Below, piece after piece: positions 42,663 through 56,566 of a stretch of 64,000 nucleotides of DNA. The stretch is from Pelagibacteraceae bacterium AG-414-E02. Its GTDB lineage: Bacteria; Pseudomonadota; Alphaproteobacteria; Pelagibacterales; Pelagibacteraceae. Below the pieces are notes generated by a model. It ran no database searches. It was not told the origin of the DNA and saw nothing but the letters and a program-made list of their open reading frames with translations. The position numbers and the translations under genes are program-made. The stretch lies in contig QCLK01000002.1 in assembly GCA_003214615.1 (NCBI GenBank), forward strand, positions 62,001-126,000, written 5' to 3'. Each line of letters opens with the position of its first letter. Positions within the stretch are counted from its first letter, which is position 1.

Positions 42663-43232
42663 TTAGTCAATGGCATGGTCTATTCCTTTTTTTACATAAT
42701 CATAACCAGTATAAAGTGTAAGAAAAGCAGACAGCCATAAAAAAATTATTCCAATTGTATGAGCGTTGTAATCTTGAAAACTAATTATTGTATTTCCACT
42801 TTCTCCTGTTAGTAGAATTGCTATTGCAAACATCTGAATAAATGTTTTAAATTTAGCTAAGCCTGTTACTGGCATTGAGATTTTAGACCTTGCTAAATAT
42901 TCTCTCAATCCAGATATTAATATTTCTCTAATAAGAATAATTATTGCAGCGATAACTTCGTAATTTCTAATAGTATCATTCATTACAAGGAGAACTAGGG
43001 CGGTTGCTACAATGATTTTATCAGCAATAGGATCTAGAAGCTCTCCAAGCCTCGACTCCTCTTTGTAAAGTCTTGCCAAAACTCCATCTAAAAAATCGGT
43101 AAAACTTGCTAATAAAAATATAAAAAGGGGTATTAAATCACCTAAAAGGCCAGGCAGATAAAATGTAAAAACAAATATTGGGACCAAAATTATTCTACCT
43201 ATAGTTAAAATATTTGGAATTTTTAGTTTCAT
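42663..43232 (-). CDS. pgsA: CDP-diacylglycerol-glycerol-3-phosphate 3-phosphatidyltransferase
   Basis: 189 residues. The CDP-alcohol phosphotransferase motif is DFLDGVLARLYKEESRLGELLDPIADK (D-G-x2-A-R-x8-G-x3-D-x3-D). The rest is membrane helices. It makes phosphatidylglycerol-phosphate. Follows uvrC by 9 bp, as in many Proteobacteria. Confidence 0.94.
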   Translation of the reverse strand: MKLKIPNILTIGRIILVPIFVFTFYLPGLLGDLIPLFIFLLASFTDFLDGVLARLYKEESRLGELLDPIADKIIVATALVLLVMNDTIRNYEVIAAIIILIREILISGLREYLARSKISMPVTGLAKFKTFIQMFAIAILLTGESGNTIISFQDYNAHTIGIIFLWLSAFLTLYTGYDYVKKGIDHAID

Positions 43233-43241
43233 ATATCCTTT

Positions 43242-45083
43242 TTAATTATGAAAAAAATCATGTATTTTTTTTGCCACAGAAGTTTCAATACCTTCTACCT
43301 TTTTTAGATCATCAAAACTAGCTGATTCAACAGCTCTTGCAGAGCCAAAATAATTTAACAAAGCTCTTTTTCTTGTTCTGCCTATGCCATTTATTTGATC
43401 TAATAATGATTTTGTTAAGCTTTTCTTTCTTCTCATTCTATGGCTACTAACTGCAAATCTATGCGCTTCATCTCTTAATCTTTGAAGAAAAAACAACAAA
43501 GGTTCCCTTTTATTTAATTTAATACTATTGTTTTTGTGTATAAAAGTTTCATCACCTTTATTTCTGTTTTTTCCCTTAGCAATAGCTATTATTGGAATAT
43601 CATGAAAACCATATTCATCTAAGATTTTTCTACCAACTGAATATTGTCCTTTTCCCCCATCTATAATCACTAGGTCAGGTATTACAACGCCACTTGAACT
43701 TTTGTTCTTTAACATTTTAGAAAATCTTCTTTCAAATACTTCTTTTAACATCCCATAGTCATCTCCAATATTAAGTTCTTTATTTTTGATATTAAATTTT
43801 CTGTATTGCTTTTTAATAAAACCCTCTGACCCAAATGTAATTAATGATCCGACAGAATTAGATCCATGAATATGACTATTGTCATATACCTCAATTGTTC
43901 TAGGAGAAATGTTCAATTTAAATTTATCGGCCACTTGATTTAGAAGTTTAGTATTAGTTTCAGATTCGAATATTTTTCTAGTAAGAGCTTCTTTCGCATT
44001 TTTTTCAGCCATTTTTGATAGTTTTAAAGCATTTCCTTTTTTAGGAACTTTTATAGATATAAATTTTTCTTCTTTTTTTTCTAGCGCAGCTTTAATTAAG
44101 CTTAAATCTTTAATTTTTTTATTAAGCAGAATTTCAGAAGGTACATTTTTATTCTCATAAAATTGAGTAATAAATGAAGTTAGGACCTCTTCTGCGGTAT
44201 GAGATTTGTCATGAAAAGGAAAATAAGACTGATTACCCCAATTTTGTTTAGATCTATAGAAAAATACCTGAACACAACTTCTTCCCGCTTCTTGTGATAC
44301 AGAAATAACATCAGCATTATTTAGATTTGTAGAACTTATATTTTGTGAAGATTGGATTTGAGTTAAGGCTTTTATCCTATCTCTTAAAATGGCTGCTTTT
44401 TCATAATCCATTTTTTCACTACTTTTTTCCATTTCTACAGATAATTTTTTTTGAATACTTTTTGATTTTCCTGAAAGAAATAATACTGCGTCCGATACAA
44501 GCTTAGAGTACTCAGTTTTACTTAAATAACTTACACAGGGTGCAGAACATCTTTTAATTTGATGAAGAATGCAAGGTCTGTCTCTATTTTTAAAAACAGA
44601 ATCATTGCATACTCTTAGCAAAAATACTTTTTGTAAAATTTTTATTGTCCAGTTGGCAGAGCCAGCAGAGGCGAATGGACCAAAATAATAACCATTTTTA
44701 TTTTTTTTCCCTCTGTGTTTTGATAATTGAGGCCATTCACGGTTTTTTTCTATAAAAATATAAGGAAAGGATTTGTCATCTCTCAAAAGGACATTAAATT
44801 TTGGTCTGAATTTTTTAATAAGATTGGCTTCTAGAAGTAAGGCTTCAGCTTCGCTACTTGTTGTAACTATTTCCAAACTGTTTGTTAAGGCCAACATTCT
44901 CTCAGTTCGTATTGTGTGTTTTTTATCTAGAGCGTAACTTTTTAATCGATTTGGAAGACTTTTAGCTTTACCCACGTAGAGTACTTGATTTTTTTTATCA
45001 AGCATTCTGTAAACCCCAGGACTATTAGAAACTAAAGGTATTTTTTTTTTAATTAATTCTTTTCCGAAATCAAGATCCCTCAT
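43242..45083 (-). CDS. uvrC: UvrABC system protein C
   Basis: 613 residues. GIY-YIG domain [28 protein letters not shown] (3' incision), UVR domain [16 protein letters not shown] that contacts UvrB, the RNase H-like domain with [17 protein letters not shown] and [11 protein letters not shown] (5' incision), and a double HhH at the end ([18 protein letters not shown]). Full length. The gene lies in one run with uvrB, the SDR and folB. Confidence 0.96.
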   Translation of the reverse strand: MRDLDFGKELIKKKIPLVSNSPGVYRMLDKKNQVLYVGKAKSLPNRLKSYALDKKHTIRTERMLALTNSLEIVTTSSEAEALLLEANLIKKFRPKFNVLLRDDKSFPYIFIEKNREWPQLSKHRGKKNKNGYYFGPFASAGSANWTIKILQKVFLLRVCNDSVFKNRDRPCILHQIKRCSAPCVSYLSKTEYSKLVSDAVLFLSGKSKSIQKKLSVEMEKSSEKMDYEKAAILRDRIKALTQIQSSQNISSTNLNNADVISVSQEAGRSCVQVFFYRSKQNWGNQSYFPFHDKSHTAEEVLTSFITQFYENKNVPSEILLNKKIKDLSLIKAALEKKEEKFISIKVPKKGNALKLSKMAEKNAKEALTRKIFESETNTKLLNQVADKFKLNISPRTIEVYDNSHIHGSNSVGSLITFGSEGFIKKQYRKFNIKNKELNIGDDYGMLKEVFERRFSKMLKNKSSSGVVIPDLVIIDGGKGQYSVGRKILDEYGFHDIPIIAIAKGKNRNKGDETFIHKNNSIKLNKREPLLFFLQRLRDEAHRFAVSSHRMRRKKSLTKSLLDQINGIGRTRKRALLNYFGSARAVESASFDDLKKVEGIETSVAKKIHDFFHN

Positions 45084-45498
45084 AGTCTTTTCTTGTTTTA
45101 AAAACTTCTACTCCAACTGATTCAGCATTTTTAATTGCTTCAGGCTTTTCAATTTTAACTGTCGCAGAGTTTATTCTTTTATCTTCAAATATCTCTTGAA
45201 AAGAATCTTCGGCCAAACTTTCTAAGAAATTATATTTTTTAATCTTAGTTAATTTTTCTAATTTATTTGTAATTTTTTCATAGTCTACAATACTTTTTAT
45301 GTCTTTTTCATCAGGAAGTGTACTTTGATTAATATCTAAAACTATATTGAATTTTATTTTTTGTTTTTTATTTTTTTCATGTTTATGGATACCTATTATT
45401 TCCTCAATAATAAAATCTTTAATAAATACAGTTCTTTTAATCAAACTTTTATCATTTATAGGTTTTAGCTCTACAATTTTAAAATTATTCTTTTTCAT
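45070..45498 (-). CDS. folB: Dihydroneopterin aldolase family protein
   Basis: 142 residues from the ATG at 45498 ([12 protein letters not shown]); the track start at 45534 lies within the SDR gene. Family traits are [59 protein letters not shown] and VKIEKPEAI. It cleaves dihydroneopterin in folate synthesis. The N-terminus is about 20 residues longer than usual. The neighbour SDR may act on pterins too. Confidence 0.85.
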   Translation of the reverse strand: MKKNNFKIVELKPINDKSLIKRTVFIKDFIIEEIIGIHKHEKNKKQKIKFNIVLDINQSTLPDEKDIKSIVDYEKITNKLEKLTKIKKYNFLESLAEDSFQEIFEDKRINSATVKIEKPEAIKNAESVGVEVFKTRKDYEGS

Positions 45499-46234
45499 TT
45501 TTTTTATTCCACGATAAATTTTGACCACTATCAACAGCTATAATTTGTCCTGTAACAGAATTATTATTGATCAAAAATTCAACGGTATCACAAATATCTT
45601 CTGATCGAACAGATTTTTTAAGAAGTGTAGAGCTTACTTGATTTTTAAAGTGTTTATCGGTTTGCCTTTTGCTTTTTATCGTTGGGCCAGGCGCGATAGC
45701 GTTAACTTTAATATTTGGTCCTAATCGCATAGCCATAGTTTTTGTTAAAGTTTGCAGACCACTTTTGCTTATCGTGTAAGACATAAAATAAGGAGTAAGG
45801 TTAAATATTCTTTGATCAATAATATTGATTATATTAGATATAGTTTTTTTTGAGGCTTGCTTTGCAAATTGTTTAGTTAAAATAGTTGGAGCAAGAAGAT
45901 TAATATTTAAATGATCATTCCAGCTTTTATTTCTGAAATTTGTAATGTCGTCCTTTTCAAATAAAGCAGCATTGTTTACAAGACAATCAATTGTACCAAG
46001 TTTTTTTCTTGCCAAAGGTATAATTTTTTCTGCTTGTTTTGCATTTTTTAAATCAGCTTTTATTAAAGCCACTTTTACCCAGTTTTGTTCTATGATTTTT
46101 TTTAATTTTTTAGCCTTTGATGACGATCGAAAATAATGAATTGCGATATTCCAGCCTTTTTCAGCAAAATGTAACGCTATGGCCTTACCCACTCTTGTTG
46201 CTGCTCCAGTAATTAATAAATTTTTATTTTTCAT
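45485..46234 (-). CDS. Short-chain dehydrogenase/reductase, pteridine reductase-like
   Basis: 249 residues. The NADPH loop [12 protein letters not shown] (with Arg as in PTR1/FolM), the NNAALF motif, and catalytic [13 protein letters not shown] (Y-x3-K). C-terminal DSGQNLSW matches pteridine-reductase-type SDRs. Overlap with folB suggests dihydropteridine or dihydrofolate reduction; direct proof is absent. Confidence 0.82.
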   Translation of the reverse strand: MKNKNLLITGAATRVGKAIALHFAEKGWNIAIHYFRSSSKAKKLKKIIEQNWVKVALIKADLKNAKQAEKIIPLARKKLGTIDCLVNNAALFEKDDITNFRNKSWNDHLNINLLAPTILTKQFAKQASKKTISNIINIIDQRIFNLTPYFMSYTISKSGLQTLTKTMAMRLGPNIKVNAIAPGPTIKSKRQTDKHFKNQVSSTLLKKSVRSEDICDTVEFLINNNSVTGQIIAVDSGQNLSWNKKNEKE

Positions 46235-48381
46235 CTTTTTCTTCTTGGCCTTGTTCCCGGCTTACCTTGTGTCGATCTTCCTTCAGGGTAAACTTTGTTT
46301 TGAAGTTTAGACTGTCTTATTTTTGGATTAATTCCAATCTCTAATTCATTTGCTTCCAATTTTCTTATTTCATCTCTAATTTTTGCAGCTTCTTCAAATT
46401 CGAGATTTTCAGCAGCTTCTTTCATTTTTTTCTTAAGAGATTTTAAATGTTTTTTTAAATTGTGACCTATGGATGTATCAACATTAATTTTTGCATAGTC
46501 TCTTTCATATATGCTTTCTAAAATATCTGTTATTTCTTTTTTTATTGAAGTAGCACTAATATTATTTTTTTTGTTGTACGCTAATTGTAACTTTCTTCTT
46601 CTATCAGTTTCTTCAATTGCTTTTTCAATACTTTTAGTTTTTTTGTCTGCATATAAAATAGCTTTTCCCTCAACATTTCTTGCTGCTCTTCCTATTGTTT
46701 GAATTAAAGATCTTTCTGATCGTAAGAAACCTTCCTTGTCCGCATCTAATATTGCTACTAAGGCGCATTCGGGAATGTCTAATCCTTCTCTTAATAAATT
46801 AATACCTACAAGGACATCGAATACACCCATTCTTAAATCTCTCATGATTTCAATTCTTTCTAAAGTATCTATGTCAGAGTGCATATATCTTACCTTTACT
46901 CCATTTTCATGAAGGTATTCAGTTAAATCTTCAGCCATTTTTTTTGTTAAAGTTGTTACTAATGATCTAAAATTTTTTTTCGTTGTTTCTTTACATTCTG
47001 CTAATAGATCATCAACCTGATTTTTTGCTGATCTAATTTGAACTTTTGGATCACACAATCCTGTAGGCCGTATTACTTGATCAACAAATTTTCCGGAAGT
47101 TTGTTCAAGTTCCCAGGGGCCCGGTGTAGCTGAAACGAAAATAGTTTGAGTTCTCATGGCGTCCCACTCTTGGAATTTTAGAGGACGATTATCCATACAT
47201 GAAGGAAGCCTAAAACCATATTCTGACAAAGTTTTTTTTCTTGTATGGTCGCCTTTATACATTCCATTTAACTGCGGAACTGTTACGTGACTTTCATCAA
47301 CAAAAACTAAAGTATTATCTGGAAAATATTCAAAAAGAGTAGGAGGGGGTTCGCCTGGGTTTCTCCCAGTTAAAAATCTAGAATAATTTTCTATACCAGC
47401 ACAAGTTCCTGTTGCTTCAATCATTTCTAAATCAAATCGCGTTCTTTCTTCCAATCTTTGTGCTTCTAAAAGTTTGTTTTCAGATTTATGTTTTTTTAAA
47501 GTAATTTCTAATTCTTTTTTTATTTCTACCATTGCCTGTTCGATAGTAGGTCTTGGAGTTATATAATGACTATTTGCATATAATTTAATTAAATTTAAAT
47601 CATTAGTTTTGCTTCCAGTAAGAGGATCAAATTCAACAATTTTTTCAACTTTATTTCCGAACAAAGATACTCTCCAGGCTCTATCTTCTAAATGAGAAGG
47701 AAAAATTTCTAAATTATCTCCCCTCACTCTAAATGTGCCTCGGTGAAAATTTTGATCATTTCTTTTGTACTGAAGATTAACTAAAGTTTTTATAATTTGT
47801 TCACGATTATGTTCGTGATTTTTTTTGATACCCAAAGTCATTTTACTGTAGGATTCCACTGAGCCCAACCCGTAGATACAGGAAACGCTTGCAACAATAA
47901 TTACATCATCTCTTTCAAGGAGTGATCGGGTTGCTGAATGTCGCATTCTATCTATCTGCTCATTAATTGATGCCTCTTTTTCAATGTAGGTGTCAGATCT
48001 TGGCACATAAGCCTCTGGAGTGTAATAATCATAATAAGACACAAAATATTCTACTGCATTATTAGGAAAGAAAGTTTTCATCTCCCCATATAATTGAGCA
48101 GCTAAAGTTTTATTTGGAGCAAGAATTAAAGCCGGTCTATTTAATGCTTCAATTATTTTTGCCATAGAAAATGTTTTACCAGAGCCAGTTACACCCAACA
48201 GAACTTGATCATTTTTTTTACCTTTTATTCCTGAAATTAACTTTTTTATGGCTTCAGGTTGATCGCCTGCAGGTTTAAAATCAGAGACAGTAGATAACTT
48301 GATTCCACCTTCTAATTTTTTTCCAAATAAAAAGTCTTTATCAATTGGATCCAGTGACTTTTCTTGATATGTATTTTGCAT
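46231..48381 (-). CDS. uvrB: UvrABC system protein B
   Basis: 716 residues. Walker [18 protein letters not shown], the beta-hairpin region [26 protein letters not shown]-type [13 protein letters not shown], helicase motif [11 protein letters not shown], and the C-terminal UVR domain [24 protein letters not shown] that binds UvrC. It verifies damage and loads UvrC. First gene of its run. The tail beyond the UVR domain is basic. Confidence 0.97.
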   Translation of the reverse strand: MQNTYQEKSLDPIDKDFLFGKKLEGGIKLSTVSDFKPAGDQPEAIKKLISGIKGKKNDQVLLGVTGSGKTFSMAKIIEALNRPALILAPNKTLAAQLYGEMKTFFPNNAVEYFVSYYDYYTPEAYVPRSDTYIEKEASINEQIDRMRHSATRSLLERDDVIIVASVSCIYGLGSVESYSKMTLGIKKNHEHNREQIIKTLVNLQYKRNDQNFHRGTFRVRGDNLEIFPSHLEDRAWRVSLFGNKVEKIVEFDPLTGSKTNDLNLIKLYANSHYITPRPTIEQAMVEIKKELEITLKKHKSENKLLEAQRLEERTRFDLEMIEATGTCAGIENYSRFLTGRNPGEPPPTLFEYFPDNTLVFVDESHVTVPQLNGMYKGDHTRKKTLSEYGFRLPSCMDNRPLKFQEWDAMRTQTIFVSATPGPWELEQTSGKFVDQVIRPTGLCDPKVQIRSAKNQVDDLLAECKETTKKNFRSLVTTLTKKMAEDLTEYLHENGVKVRYMHSDIDTLERIEIMRDLRMGVFDVLVGINLLREGLDIPECALVAILDADKEGFLRSERSLIQTIGRAARNVEGKAILYADKKTKSIEKAIEETDRRRKLQLAYNKKNNISATSIKKEITDILESIYERDYAKINVDTSIGHNLKKHLKSLKKKMKEAAENLEFEEAAKIRDEIRKLEANELEIGINPKIRQSKLQNKVYPEGRSTQGKPGTRPRRKR

Positions 48382-48393
48382 AGTAACTAATAA

Positions 48394-49602
<1,209 letters not shown>

Positions 49603-50553
49603 TTAGGCTTTAGATGATAAATGTTTTTCCGCCTCAAGTGCAGCCATACATCCCATTCCAGCTGCAGTAACCGCTTGTCTAAATATTTTATCTTTAACAT
49701 CGCCTGCCGCAAAAACGCCAGGTATATTAGTGATTGTAGAGTCTGGTTTGGTAACTATGTATCCTTCTTTATCCATATTTAACTGACCTTTAAAAAGAGA
49801 GGTAGCAGGATCATGTCCGATAGCGATAAATAAGCCATCTATTTTTATTTCTTCAATCTTATTTGTTTTTACATTTTTAATTTTTAATCCTTTAACATTT
49901 TTGGGCTCGTTATCTCCAATAACATCTTCAACAACACTATCCCAAATAATTTCAATTTTTTTGTTAGCCATTAACTTCTCTTGAAGCATTTTCTCAGCTC
50001 TTAAAGCATTTCTTCTATGTATTAATTTAACTTTTGAAGCAAATTTAGTTAAAAACATTGCTTCTTCAACAGCTGCATTGCCACCACCAACTACTGCAAC
50101 AGTTTTATCTTTAAAGAAAAATCCGTCACAAGTCGCGCATGCCGAAACTCCAAATCCTCTAAATTTTTGTTCAGATTCTATATTAAGCCATCTGGCTTGA
50201 GCTCCCGTTGAAATAATAATTGAATCTGCGGTATATTTTTGTCCACCATCTCCAATAGCTTCAAACGGTTTAGATTTTAAGTTTACTGATGCAATATGAT
50301 CCTCAATCATTTCTGTTCCAACAGCTTTTGCTTGATCTCTCATTTGATCCATTAACCAAGGTCCCTGGATAACTTTTGAAAATCCTGGATAATTTTCTAC
50401 ATCAGTAGTTGTTGATAATTGTCCGCCAGGCTCCACACCATGTACAAGCATAGGCTTTAACATTGCTCTAGCTGCATAAACTGCAGCAGTATATCCAGCA
50501 GGACCAGATCCTATAATTAAGACTTTAGAATGTTTTTTTGAGTTATTATTCAT
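49603..50553 (-). CDS. trxB: Thioredoxin reductase
   Basis: 316 residues. FAD loop IIGSGPAGYTAAVYAARA, redox pair CATCDGFFF, NADPH loop VVGGGNAAVEEAMFL, and FAAGDVKDKIFRQAVTAAGMGCMAAL at the end. It reduces thioredoxin with NADPH. Its stop abuts the aatA stop with no gap. Confidence 0.96.
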   Translation of the reverse strand: MNNNSKKHSKVLIIGSGPAGYTAAVYAARAMLKPMLVHGVEPGGQLSTTTDVENYPGFSKVIQGPWLMDQMRDQAKAVGTEMIEDHIASVNLKSKPFEAIGDGGQKYTADSIIISTGAQARWLNIESEQKFRGFGVSACATCDGFFFKDKTVAVVGGGNAAVEEAMFLTKFASKVKLIHRRNALRAEKMLQEKLMANKKIEIIWDSVVEDVIGDNEPKNVKGLKIKNVKTNKIEEIKIDGLFIAIGHDPATSLFKGQLNMDKEGYIVTKPDSTITNIPGVFAAGDVKDKIFRQAVTAAGMGCMAALEAEKHLSSKA

Positions 50554-50601
50554 ACTTCAAACTAATATGGGTACTTTTAATAAAATTTAAAGATTTTAAT
50601 T

Positions 50602-51633
50602 TTATTTAAAAGTATCATTAAACTGTTGGTTCACTCTTACAAAGGTTGTGCATTTACTGAGTTGTTTAAGAGAAGGGGCGCCTACATAGGTACAGCTGCT
50701 TCTTAAGCCACCCAGTATATTTTGGACAGTGTCTTTTATTTTACCACGGAATTTTAATTGGACTTTTTTCCCTTCACTACTTCTATAGTCCGAAAGCCCT
50801 CCATAATGTTTTTCAAGCGCTGTATCTGAACTTGAACCATAAAATTCAATAAGCTGAGATCCATTTTTTTTTACTTTTTTTCCTCCACCTTCTTCATGGC
50901 CTGCAAACATTCCTCCAAGCATTACAAAATCACCACCACCACCAAATGCTTTTGCTACATCACCGGGGCATGTACAACCTCCATCAGCAATAATATGAGC
51001 ACCTAAACCATGAGCTGCATCAGCGCATTCTATAACTGCGCTAAGCTGCGGATAACCAACGCCTGTTTGAATTCGAGTTGTACAAACACTTCCGGGACCG
51101 ATACCAACTTTAACTATGTCGGCTCCATTCATAACTAATTCTTGTGTCATATCTGCTGTAACAACGTTACCAGCTATTATAGTTTTAGTAGGATATTTTT
51201 CTCTAACAGAAGCAACAAATTTACTAAAGTGATCAGAGTAGCCATTTGCAATATCGATACATATAAATTCAAAAAAACTACATTCTTTCATTATTTCATT
51301 TAATCGTTTGTAATCCTCAGCACTTGTACCAGTGCTAAGAATTAAGTGCTGGTGAATTCCTTTTACAGATGAATTACGTTTAATTGTTTTTAGATCATGT
51401 TGCTTTGTTAAACATGTCATTATTTCAAATTTAGCCAAATTTTTTGCAACTTCTATTTCTCCAACACCATCCATATTGGCAGCCATAAGTGGGATGCCTG
51501 ACCATTGATGATTACTGTATTTAAATTTATAGGTACGTTTTAGTTCTACGTCTTTTCGACTTGATAGCGTACTGCGCTTTGGCCGAAACAAAACATCGGC
51601 ATAATCCAGTTTAATATCTTCCTCAATACGCAT
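50602..51633 (-). CDS. guaC: GMP reductase
   Basis: 343 residues of the IMPDH/GMPR family without CBS domains. [21 protein letters not shown] has the catalytic Cys, [33 protein letters not shown] the phosphate and flap part. The E. coli GuaC-like length and the lack of CBS domains favour GMP reductase over IMP dehydrogenase. It converts GMP to IMP. Divergent from the ELM1 gene. Confidence 0.93.
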   Translation of the reverse strand: MRIEEDIKLDYADVLFRPKRSTLSSRKDVELKRTYKFKYSNHQWSGIPLMAANMDGVGEIEVAKNLAKFEIMTCLTKQHDLKTIKRNSSVKGIHQHLILSTGTSAEDYKRLNEIMKECSFFEFICIDIANGYSDHFSKFVASVREKYPTKTIIAGNVVTADMTQELVMNGADIVKVGIGPGSVCTTRIQTGVGYPQLSAVIECADAAHGLGAHIIADGGCTCPGDVAKAFGGGGDFVMLGGMFAGHEEGGGKKVKKNGSQLIEFYGSSSDTALEKHYGGLSDYRSSEGKKVQLKFRGKIKDTVQNILGGLRSSCTYVGAPSLKQLSKCTTFVRVNQQFNDTFK

Positions 51634-51727
51634 ATTTCCATGAAGGATGTATAAAGGTTTATGATTTTAAAGAAAAGCTATTTATTATATGTGGATAAAT
51701 AAAATTTAGGAATATATATAAGTATTT

Positions 51728-52675
51728 ATGGGAAAGTTGAAAGCCTTACTTTTAACAGAGGGCATGCACGGAATGATTAGTCAAGTAGAGGGAATGGCTA
51801 AGGCGTTAAATACTGAGTATAGTCATAAAATTGTAAGATTAAATTTTCCTTGGAATTTTATACCACCTAAATTTACACCCGTTTCACAAGCAATTTTAAA
51901 AGATAAAATTTATATAACCAACAACGAAAAACCGGATTTAATAATTTCCTGTGGAAGAAAAAGTGTAATCCCATCAATTTTTCTCAAGAAGAAGAATCCA
52001 AAAATATTCACGATTCACATCCAGGACCCAAAAGTAAATTTAAAAAATTTTGATGCAATAGTAGCCCCAGAGCATGACAATTTAAAAGGAGAAAATGTCT
52101 ATAATTCCAAGGGTGCAATCCATTACATAACTGAATTAGAAATAAGTAAAGCCAGACAATATTTAGCTGATAAAATTAAAAGTGAAAAAATAGTTTCACT
52201 AATTTTGGGAGGGCCAAATAAATATTATAAATTTGACAAAGCTGAGTTAGTTGAAATATTTAATGAGATAAAAAAAATTTTTGTTTCTGATGGTTATAAG
52301 ATAATTATAATTCCATCAATGCGGACTCCTAAAAAAATTATTGATTTAGCAATAAGAGAAATGAGCTCCTGTGGTCATGTTGTAAATAAAGTAGATAAGC
52401 AAGCTTATTTATCTGCATACGCACTTGCAAATTATGTAATAGTAACATGCGATTCTACATCTATGATTTCAGAGGCCGCAACTTCTGGCAAACCTATATT
52501 TGTTGCTCACATGAAACCCAAAAAAGATAATTATAGATTTATAAGATTTTTTGAACTATTTAAACAAATGGGGATTACTAGAGATTTGGGAAAAAAAGTT
52601 GAAACTTGGACATATATTAAACACAATGAAGCGCAAAGAATAGCATTGGAGATAAAAAATAAAATAAAAAATTAA
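51728..52675 (+). CDS. ELM1/DUF1022 family protein (glycosyltransferase-like)
   Basis: 315 residues. LLLTEGMHGMISQVEGMAKAL, TIHIQDPKVNLKNFDAIVAPEHDNLKGENV, SLILGGPNKYYKF and VIVTCDSTSMISEAATSGKPIFVAHMKP are the family blocks. The plant homolog ELM1 recruits dynamin to mitochondria; the bacterial fold resembles GT-B glycosyltransferases. Bacterial function is not established. A 4-bp gap to the next gene suggests an operon. Confidence 0.85.
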   Translation: MGKLKALLLTEGMHGMISQVEGMAKALNTEYSHKIVRLNFPWNFIPPKFTPVSQAILKDKIYITNNEKPDLIISCGRKSVIPSIFLKKKNPKIFTIHIQDPKVNLKNFDAIVAPEHDNLKGENVYNSKGAIHYITELEISKARQYLADKIKSEKIVSLILGGPNKYYKFDKAELVEIFNEIKKIFVSDGYKIIIIPSMRTPKKIIDLAIREMSSCGHVVNKVDKQAYLSAYALANYVIVTCDSTSMISEAATSGKPIFVAHMKPKKDNYRFIRFFELFKQMGITRDLGKKVETWTYIKHNEAQRIALEIKNKIKN

Positions 52676-52679
52676 TTTA

Positions 52680-53345
52680 ATGGAATTTTTAAATTCTTTA
52701 AAAAAAAGATCTAAACATTACAGCACACCTTTTAGTCATTGGGAGCTAAATGAACCATTAACGCAAGAAACAATAAAAGAAATTTGCAAAGCTGAAATTA
52801 TAGATTTAACCAAAATAAACATAAATTATGACGGAACCAGAGCCATTGATGGAGGTGAAGGAAAATTTAGAAAAGGCTTATCGCATGGGGGAAAGGCAAT
52901 AAAATTTCGATGTTTTATTAACAAAGATAACTCGAATGATTTTCCTAATCTAAATAATTTAATAGAAGAATTAAGATCAAAAGATACACACGGCTATATT
53001 AGTGAACTGATAAAAAAAGATCTTTCCAATACTTATGTAAGAGTTGAAGTTATATGTGACCGTCAAGGTTTTTGGTTAAAGCCTCACTGCGATATTAAAG
53101 AAAAGTTAATTTCTTGTCTTTTGTTTGCAAACCCTTTTAATGAAGACGAAAGTTTAGGAACAGACTTTTATGATGAAAAATTAAATAAAGTCAAGACTGT
53201 TCCATACAAAGACAATTATGGATATTTTTTTACAAGTGGACCAAACACTTGGCATGGTATGGAAAAAAAAGAAATTAAAAAAGAGAGAAGGTGCTTACAA
53301 ATTAATTACGTTTCGTTCGAAACTGATTGGAAAGTCAAAACCTAA
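52680..53345 (+). CDS. Putative 2-oxoglutarate/Fe(II)-dependent oxygenase
   Basis: 221 residues, no strong family recognised. [22 protein letters not shown] has an H-x-D pair (H136, D138), then [31 protein letters not shown] has the distal His (H192) and a following Arg (about 203/204). That HxD...H...R layout is the 2OG-Fe(II) facial triad. No signal peptide. It follows the ELM1 gene by 4 bp and ends in a 4-bp overlap with carB. Substrate unknown. Confidence 0.65.
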   Translation: MEFLNSLKKRSKHYSTPFSHWELNEPLTQETIKEICKAEIIDLTKININYDGTRAIDGGEGKFRKGLSHGGKAIKFRCFINKDNSNDFPNLNNLIEELRSKDTHGYISELIKKDLSNTYVRVEVICDRQGFWLKPHCDIKEKLISCLLFANPFNEDESLGTDFYDEKLNKVKTVPYKDNYGYFFTSGPNTWHGMEKKEIKKERRCLQINYVSFETDWKVKT

Positions 53346-56300
53346 AGTTCTTGAATAGCTTTTACATTTATTTTTTTTGATTTAAGTGATTTTATTCCTT
53401 CTAAACAAGCATAAGCAGTGGACATATTTGTGCAATAAGGAACTTTATTAATTAAAGTTGCTCTTCTTAAAGAAGTTGAGTCATAAACACGATAAGCACG
53501 TTTTCCTCCTCCAGTATTTATTACCAAAGAGATTTTTTTTGCATTAAGTATATCAACAATATGAGGAGATCCTCCGCTTACTTTATTTACTTTTTTGCAT
53601 TTAATACCATTTTTTCTAATTGCATTTGCAGTACCTTCAGTGCCGCAAAGTGTAAAATTTAAATCAACTAATTTTTTTGCCAAATCTATCCCTTCTTTTT
53701 TATGTTTATCTTTTAAGGAGATAAATGCTAATCCTTTAGTAGGTAATGAGTTTCCGGAAGAAATTTGACTTTTTGCGTAAGCAAGGCCAAAATCTTTGTC
53801 CATTCCCATTACTTCTCCCGTGGATTTCATTTCAGGCCCTAACAACACATCAACATTTGGAAATTTGTTAAATGGAAATACAGCTTCTTTCACAGCAAAC
53901 ATATTCTTGTTTTTATTGGTCAAATTAAATTTGGATAATTTTTTACCGGTCATTACTCTCGAAGCAATTTTTGCTAAAGGGATACCCTTAGCTTTTGAGA
54001 CAAATGGAACAGTTCTACTTGCTCTTGGATTTACTTCAATTATGTAAATTTCATCATTTTTGATTGCATATTGTACATTCATAAAACCCTTTACTTTTAA
54101 TGATAATGCTAATTTTTCTGTTTGGTTTTTAATTTCAGCTATTAATTTTTTTTTTATAGCAACTGGGGGCAGACAACATGCCGAGTCGCCTGAGTGGATA
54201 CCTGCTTCTTCAATGTGTTGCATTATTCCAGCAACAAATACTTCTTTTCCATCTGAAATAGCATCAACATCAACTTCCATTGCATTATTAATAAATTTAT
54301 CTATTAATATTGGATTATTTTCTGCGGCTTTGAAAGCCTCCTCAACAAAATTTTTTAACTGATTCCTTTCGTGAACTATTTCCATTGCTCTGCCACCCAG
54401 AACATAAGACGGTCTAACAACCAAGGGTAAACCAATTCTGTTAGCAATTTTAATTGCTTCACCATAGGATTTTGCAATTCCACTGTCTGCTTGTTTTAAT
54501 TTTAATTTAATTAAAAGTTTTCTAAATCTGTCTCTGTCTTCTGCAAGATCAATCGAAGAATACTGGGTTCCTAAAATAGGTAATGAATTTTCATATAAAA
54601 ATTTTGCTAACCTAATAGGAGTTTGTCCGCCAAATTGAGCTATTATACCTATTAAATTACCCTTAGATTTTTCTTTTAAAATTATGTTGTGGACATACTC
54701 TTCAATCAATGGCTCAAAATATAATCTATCGCTAGTATCATAATCGGTAGAAACAGTTTCGGGATTGCAATTTATCATTATCGTTTCATACCCTTCTTCC
54801 TTTAGAGAAAAACTTGCCTGGCAACAGCAGTAATCAAATTCAATGCCTTGACCGATTCTATTAGGTCCGCCGCCTAAAATAATTACTTTTTTACTTGATG
54901 ATGGATTGGCTTCACATTCTGTCTTAAGCATAAAATTTCTTTGATATGTTGAATACATATAAGGTGTAAAAGATTTGAATTCAGCCGCACAAGTATCTAC
55001 TTTTTTATACAACGGAAAAATATTTAAAGCCAATCTTCTTCTTCTAACAATTTTTTCTTTTAAACCAGATAATTGAGATAATTTTTTATCTGAGAATCCT
55101 ATTGATTTTATTCTATTAAATTCGTTAAAATTTTTAGGCAGACCCCTTTTCATGATACTATTTTCTGTATCTACAATTTCTTTTATTTGTTCTAAAAACC
55201 AGGGATCTACTCTTGATAATCTGTAAATTTTACTAATTTTAATTTTTTTACGTATTGCTTCAGCAATTAGTAAAATTTTATTTGGTATATTTATCTTTAA
55301 TTTTTTTTCAATTTCCTTTTTGCTTAAATTAAATATTCTATCTAATCCTGAAAAACCAACTTCTAAAGAAACCAAGGCTTTTTGGAGAGATTCTTTAAAG
55401 TTCCTTCCTATTGCCATTGCTTCCCCAACTGATTTCATCGAAGTGCCTAGTATTGCAGGGGTTGTAGAAAACTTTTCAAAAGTAAATCTTGGAACTTTAG
55501 TAACCACATAATCTATTGTTGGTTCGAAGGAAGCGGGAGTTACTTTTGTAATTTCATTTTTTAACTCATCGAGCGTGTAACCTATAGCCAGTTTTGTTGC
55601 AACTTTAGCTATTGGAAAACCAGTTGCCTTGGAGGCGAGCGCTGATGATCTAGACACTCTAGGGTTCATTTCTATTACGACCATTCTTCCATTTTTTGGA
55701 TTTATAGCAAACTGAACATTCGACCCGCCAGTTTCGACTCCAATTTTTCTAAGACACGCTATAGAGGCATTTCTCATAATTTGATATTCTTTATCTGTTA
55801 AAGTTAAGGCAGGCGCTATTGTAATAGAATCTCCAGTATGAACTCCCATGGGATCTAAATTTTCAATTGAGCATACAATTATGCAGTTATCATTTTTATC
55901 TCTCACAACTTCCATTTCAAATTCTTTCCAACCTTCTAGGCACTCCTCGACTAAAACTTGATTTACAGGAGACGCTTCCAAGCCTTCTTTTATAATTTTG
56001 AAAAATTCATTTTTGCTTTTAGCAATACCACTTCCAAGGCCTCCAAGTGTAAAAGCTGGTCTAATAATTGCAGGCAATCCTATTTTTTTTAAACATTTTT
56101 GTGTTTGCTTTAAGTTATTAACTATATTTGATTTTGGAAGATCTAGGCCAATGTCAGACATATTTTTTCTAAATTTTTTTCTATCTTCTGCATTTGAAAT
56201 CGCTTTAGAATTTGCCCCAATTAATTCAATTTTATATTTTTTTAATAGTCCATTTTTTTCAGCTTCCATTGCTAAATTTAATGCAGTTTGACCTCCCATG

Positions 56301-56566
56301 GTTGGTAAAATTGCATCAGGTTTTTCTTTTATTAAAATTTTTTCTAAAATTTCTATCGTAATTGGTTCAATGTATGTTTTGTCAGCAACTCCAGGATCCG
56401 TCATAATAGTTGCGGGATTTGAATTTATTAAAATTACTTTGTATTCTTCATCTTTTAGTGCTTTACACGCTTGTGTTCCTGAGTAATCAAATTCACATGC
56501 TTGCCCAATGATTATTGGTCCAGCACCGATTACTAAAATTTTTTTAATATCTTTTCTTTTTGGCAT
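53342..56566 (-). CDS. carB: Carbamoyl-phosphate synthase large subunit
   Basis: 1074 residues from the ATG at 56566 ([14 protein letters not shown]); the track start at 56608 is inside carA. Two ATP-grasp halves: [19 protein letters not shown] at the start and [20 protein letters not shown] for the second half, with [16 protein letters not shown]- and [14 protein letters not shown]-type metal sites. The C-terminal MGS-like domain ends the protein. It makes carbamoyl phosphate for Arg and pyrimidines. It overlaps carA. Confidence 0.97.
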   Translation of the reverse strand: MPKRKDIKKILVIGAGPIIIGQACEFDYSGTQACKALKDEEYKVILINSNPATIMTDPGVADKTYIEPITIEILEKILIKEKPDAILPTMGGQTALNLAMEAEKNGLLKKYKIELIGANSKAISNAEDRKKFRKNMSDIGLDLPKSNIVNNLKQTQKCLKKIGLPAIIRPAFTLGGLGSGIAKSKNEFFKIIKEGLEASPVNQVLVEECLEGWKEFEMEVVRDKNDNCIIVCSIENLDPMGVHTGDSITIAPALTLTDKEYQIMRNASIACLRKIGVETGGSNVQFAINPKNGRMVVIEMNPRVSRSSALASKATGFPIAKVATKLAIGYTLDELKNEITKVTPASFEPTIDYVVTKVPRFTFEKFSTTPAILGTSMKSVGEAMAIGRNFKESLQKALVSLEVGFSGLDRIFNLSKKEIEKKLKINIPNKILLIAEAIRKKIKISKIYRLSRVDPWFLEQIKEIVDTENSIMKRGLPKNFNEFNRIKSIGFSDKKLSQLSGLKEKIVRRRRLALNIFPLYKKVDTCAAEFKSFTPYMYSTYQRNFMLKTECEANPSSSKKVIILGGGPNRIGQGIEFDYCCCQASFSLKEEGYETIMINCNPETVSTDYDTSDRLYFEPLIEEYVHNIILKEKSKGNLIGIIAQFGGQTPIRLAKFLYENSLPILGTQYSSIDLAEDRDRFRKLLIKLKLKQADSGIAKSYGEAIKIANRIGLPLVVRPSYVLGGRAMEIVHERNQLKNFVEEAFKAAENNPILIDKFINNAMEVDVDAISDGKEVFVAGIMQHIEEAGIHSGDSACCLPPVAIKKKLIAEIKNQTEKLALSLKVKGFMNVQYAIKNDEIYIIEVNPRASRTVPFVSKAKGIPLAKIASRVMTGKKLSKFNLTNKNKNMFAVKEAVFPFNKFPNVDVLLGPEMKSTGEVMGMDKDFGLAYAKSQISSGNSLPTKGLAFISLKDKHKKEGIDLAKKLVDLNFTLCGTEGTANAIRKNGIKCKKVNKVSGGSPHIVDILNAKKISLVINTGGGKRAYRVYDSTSLRRATLINKVPYCTNMSTAYACLEGIKSLKSKKINVKAIQEL

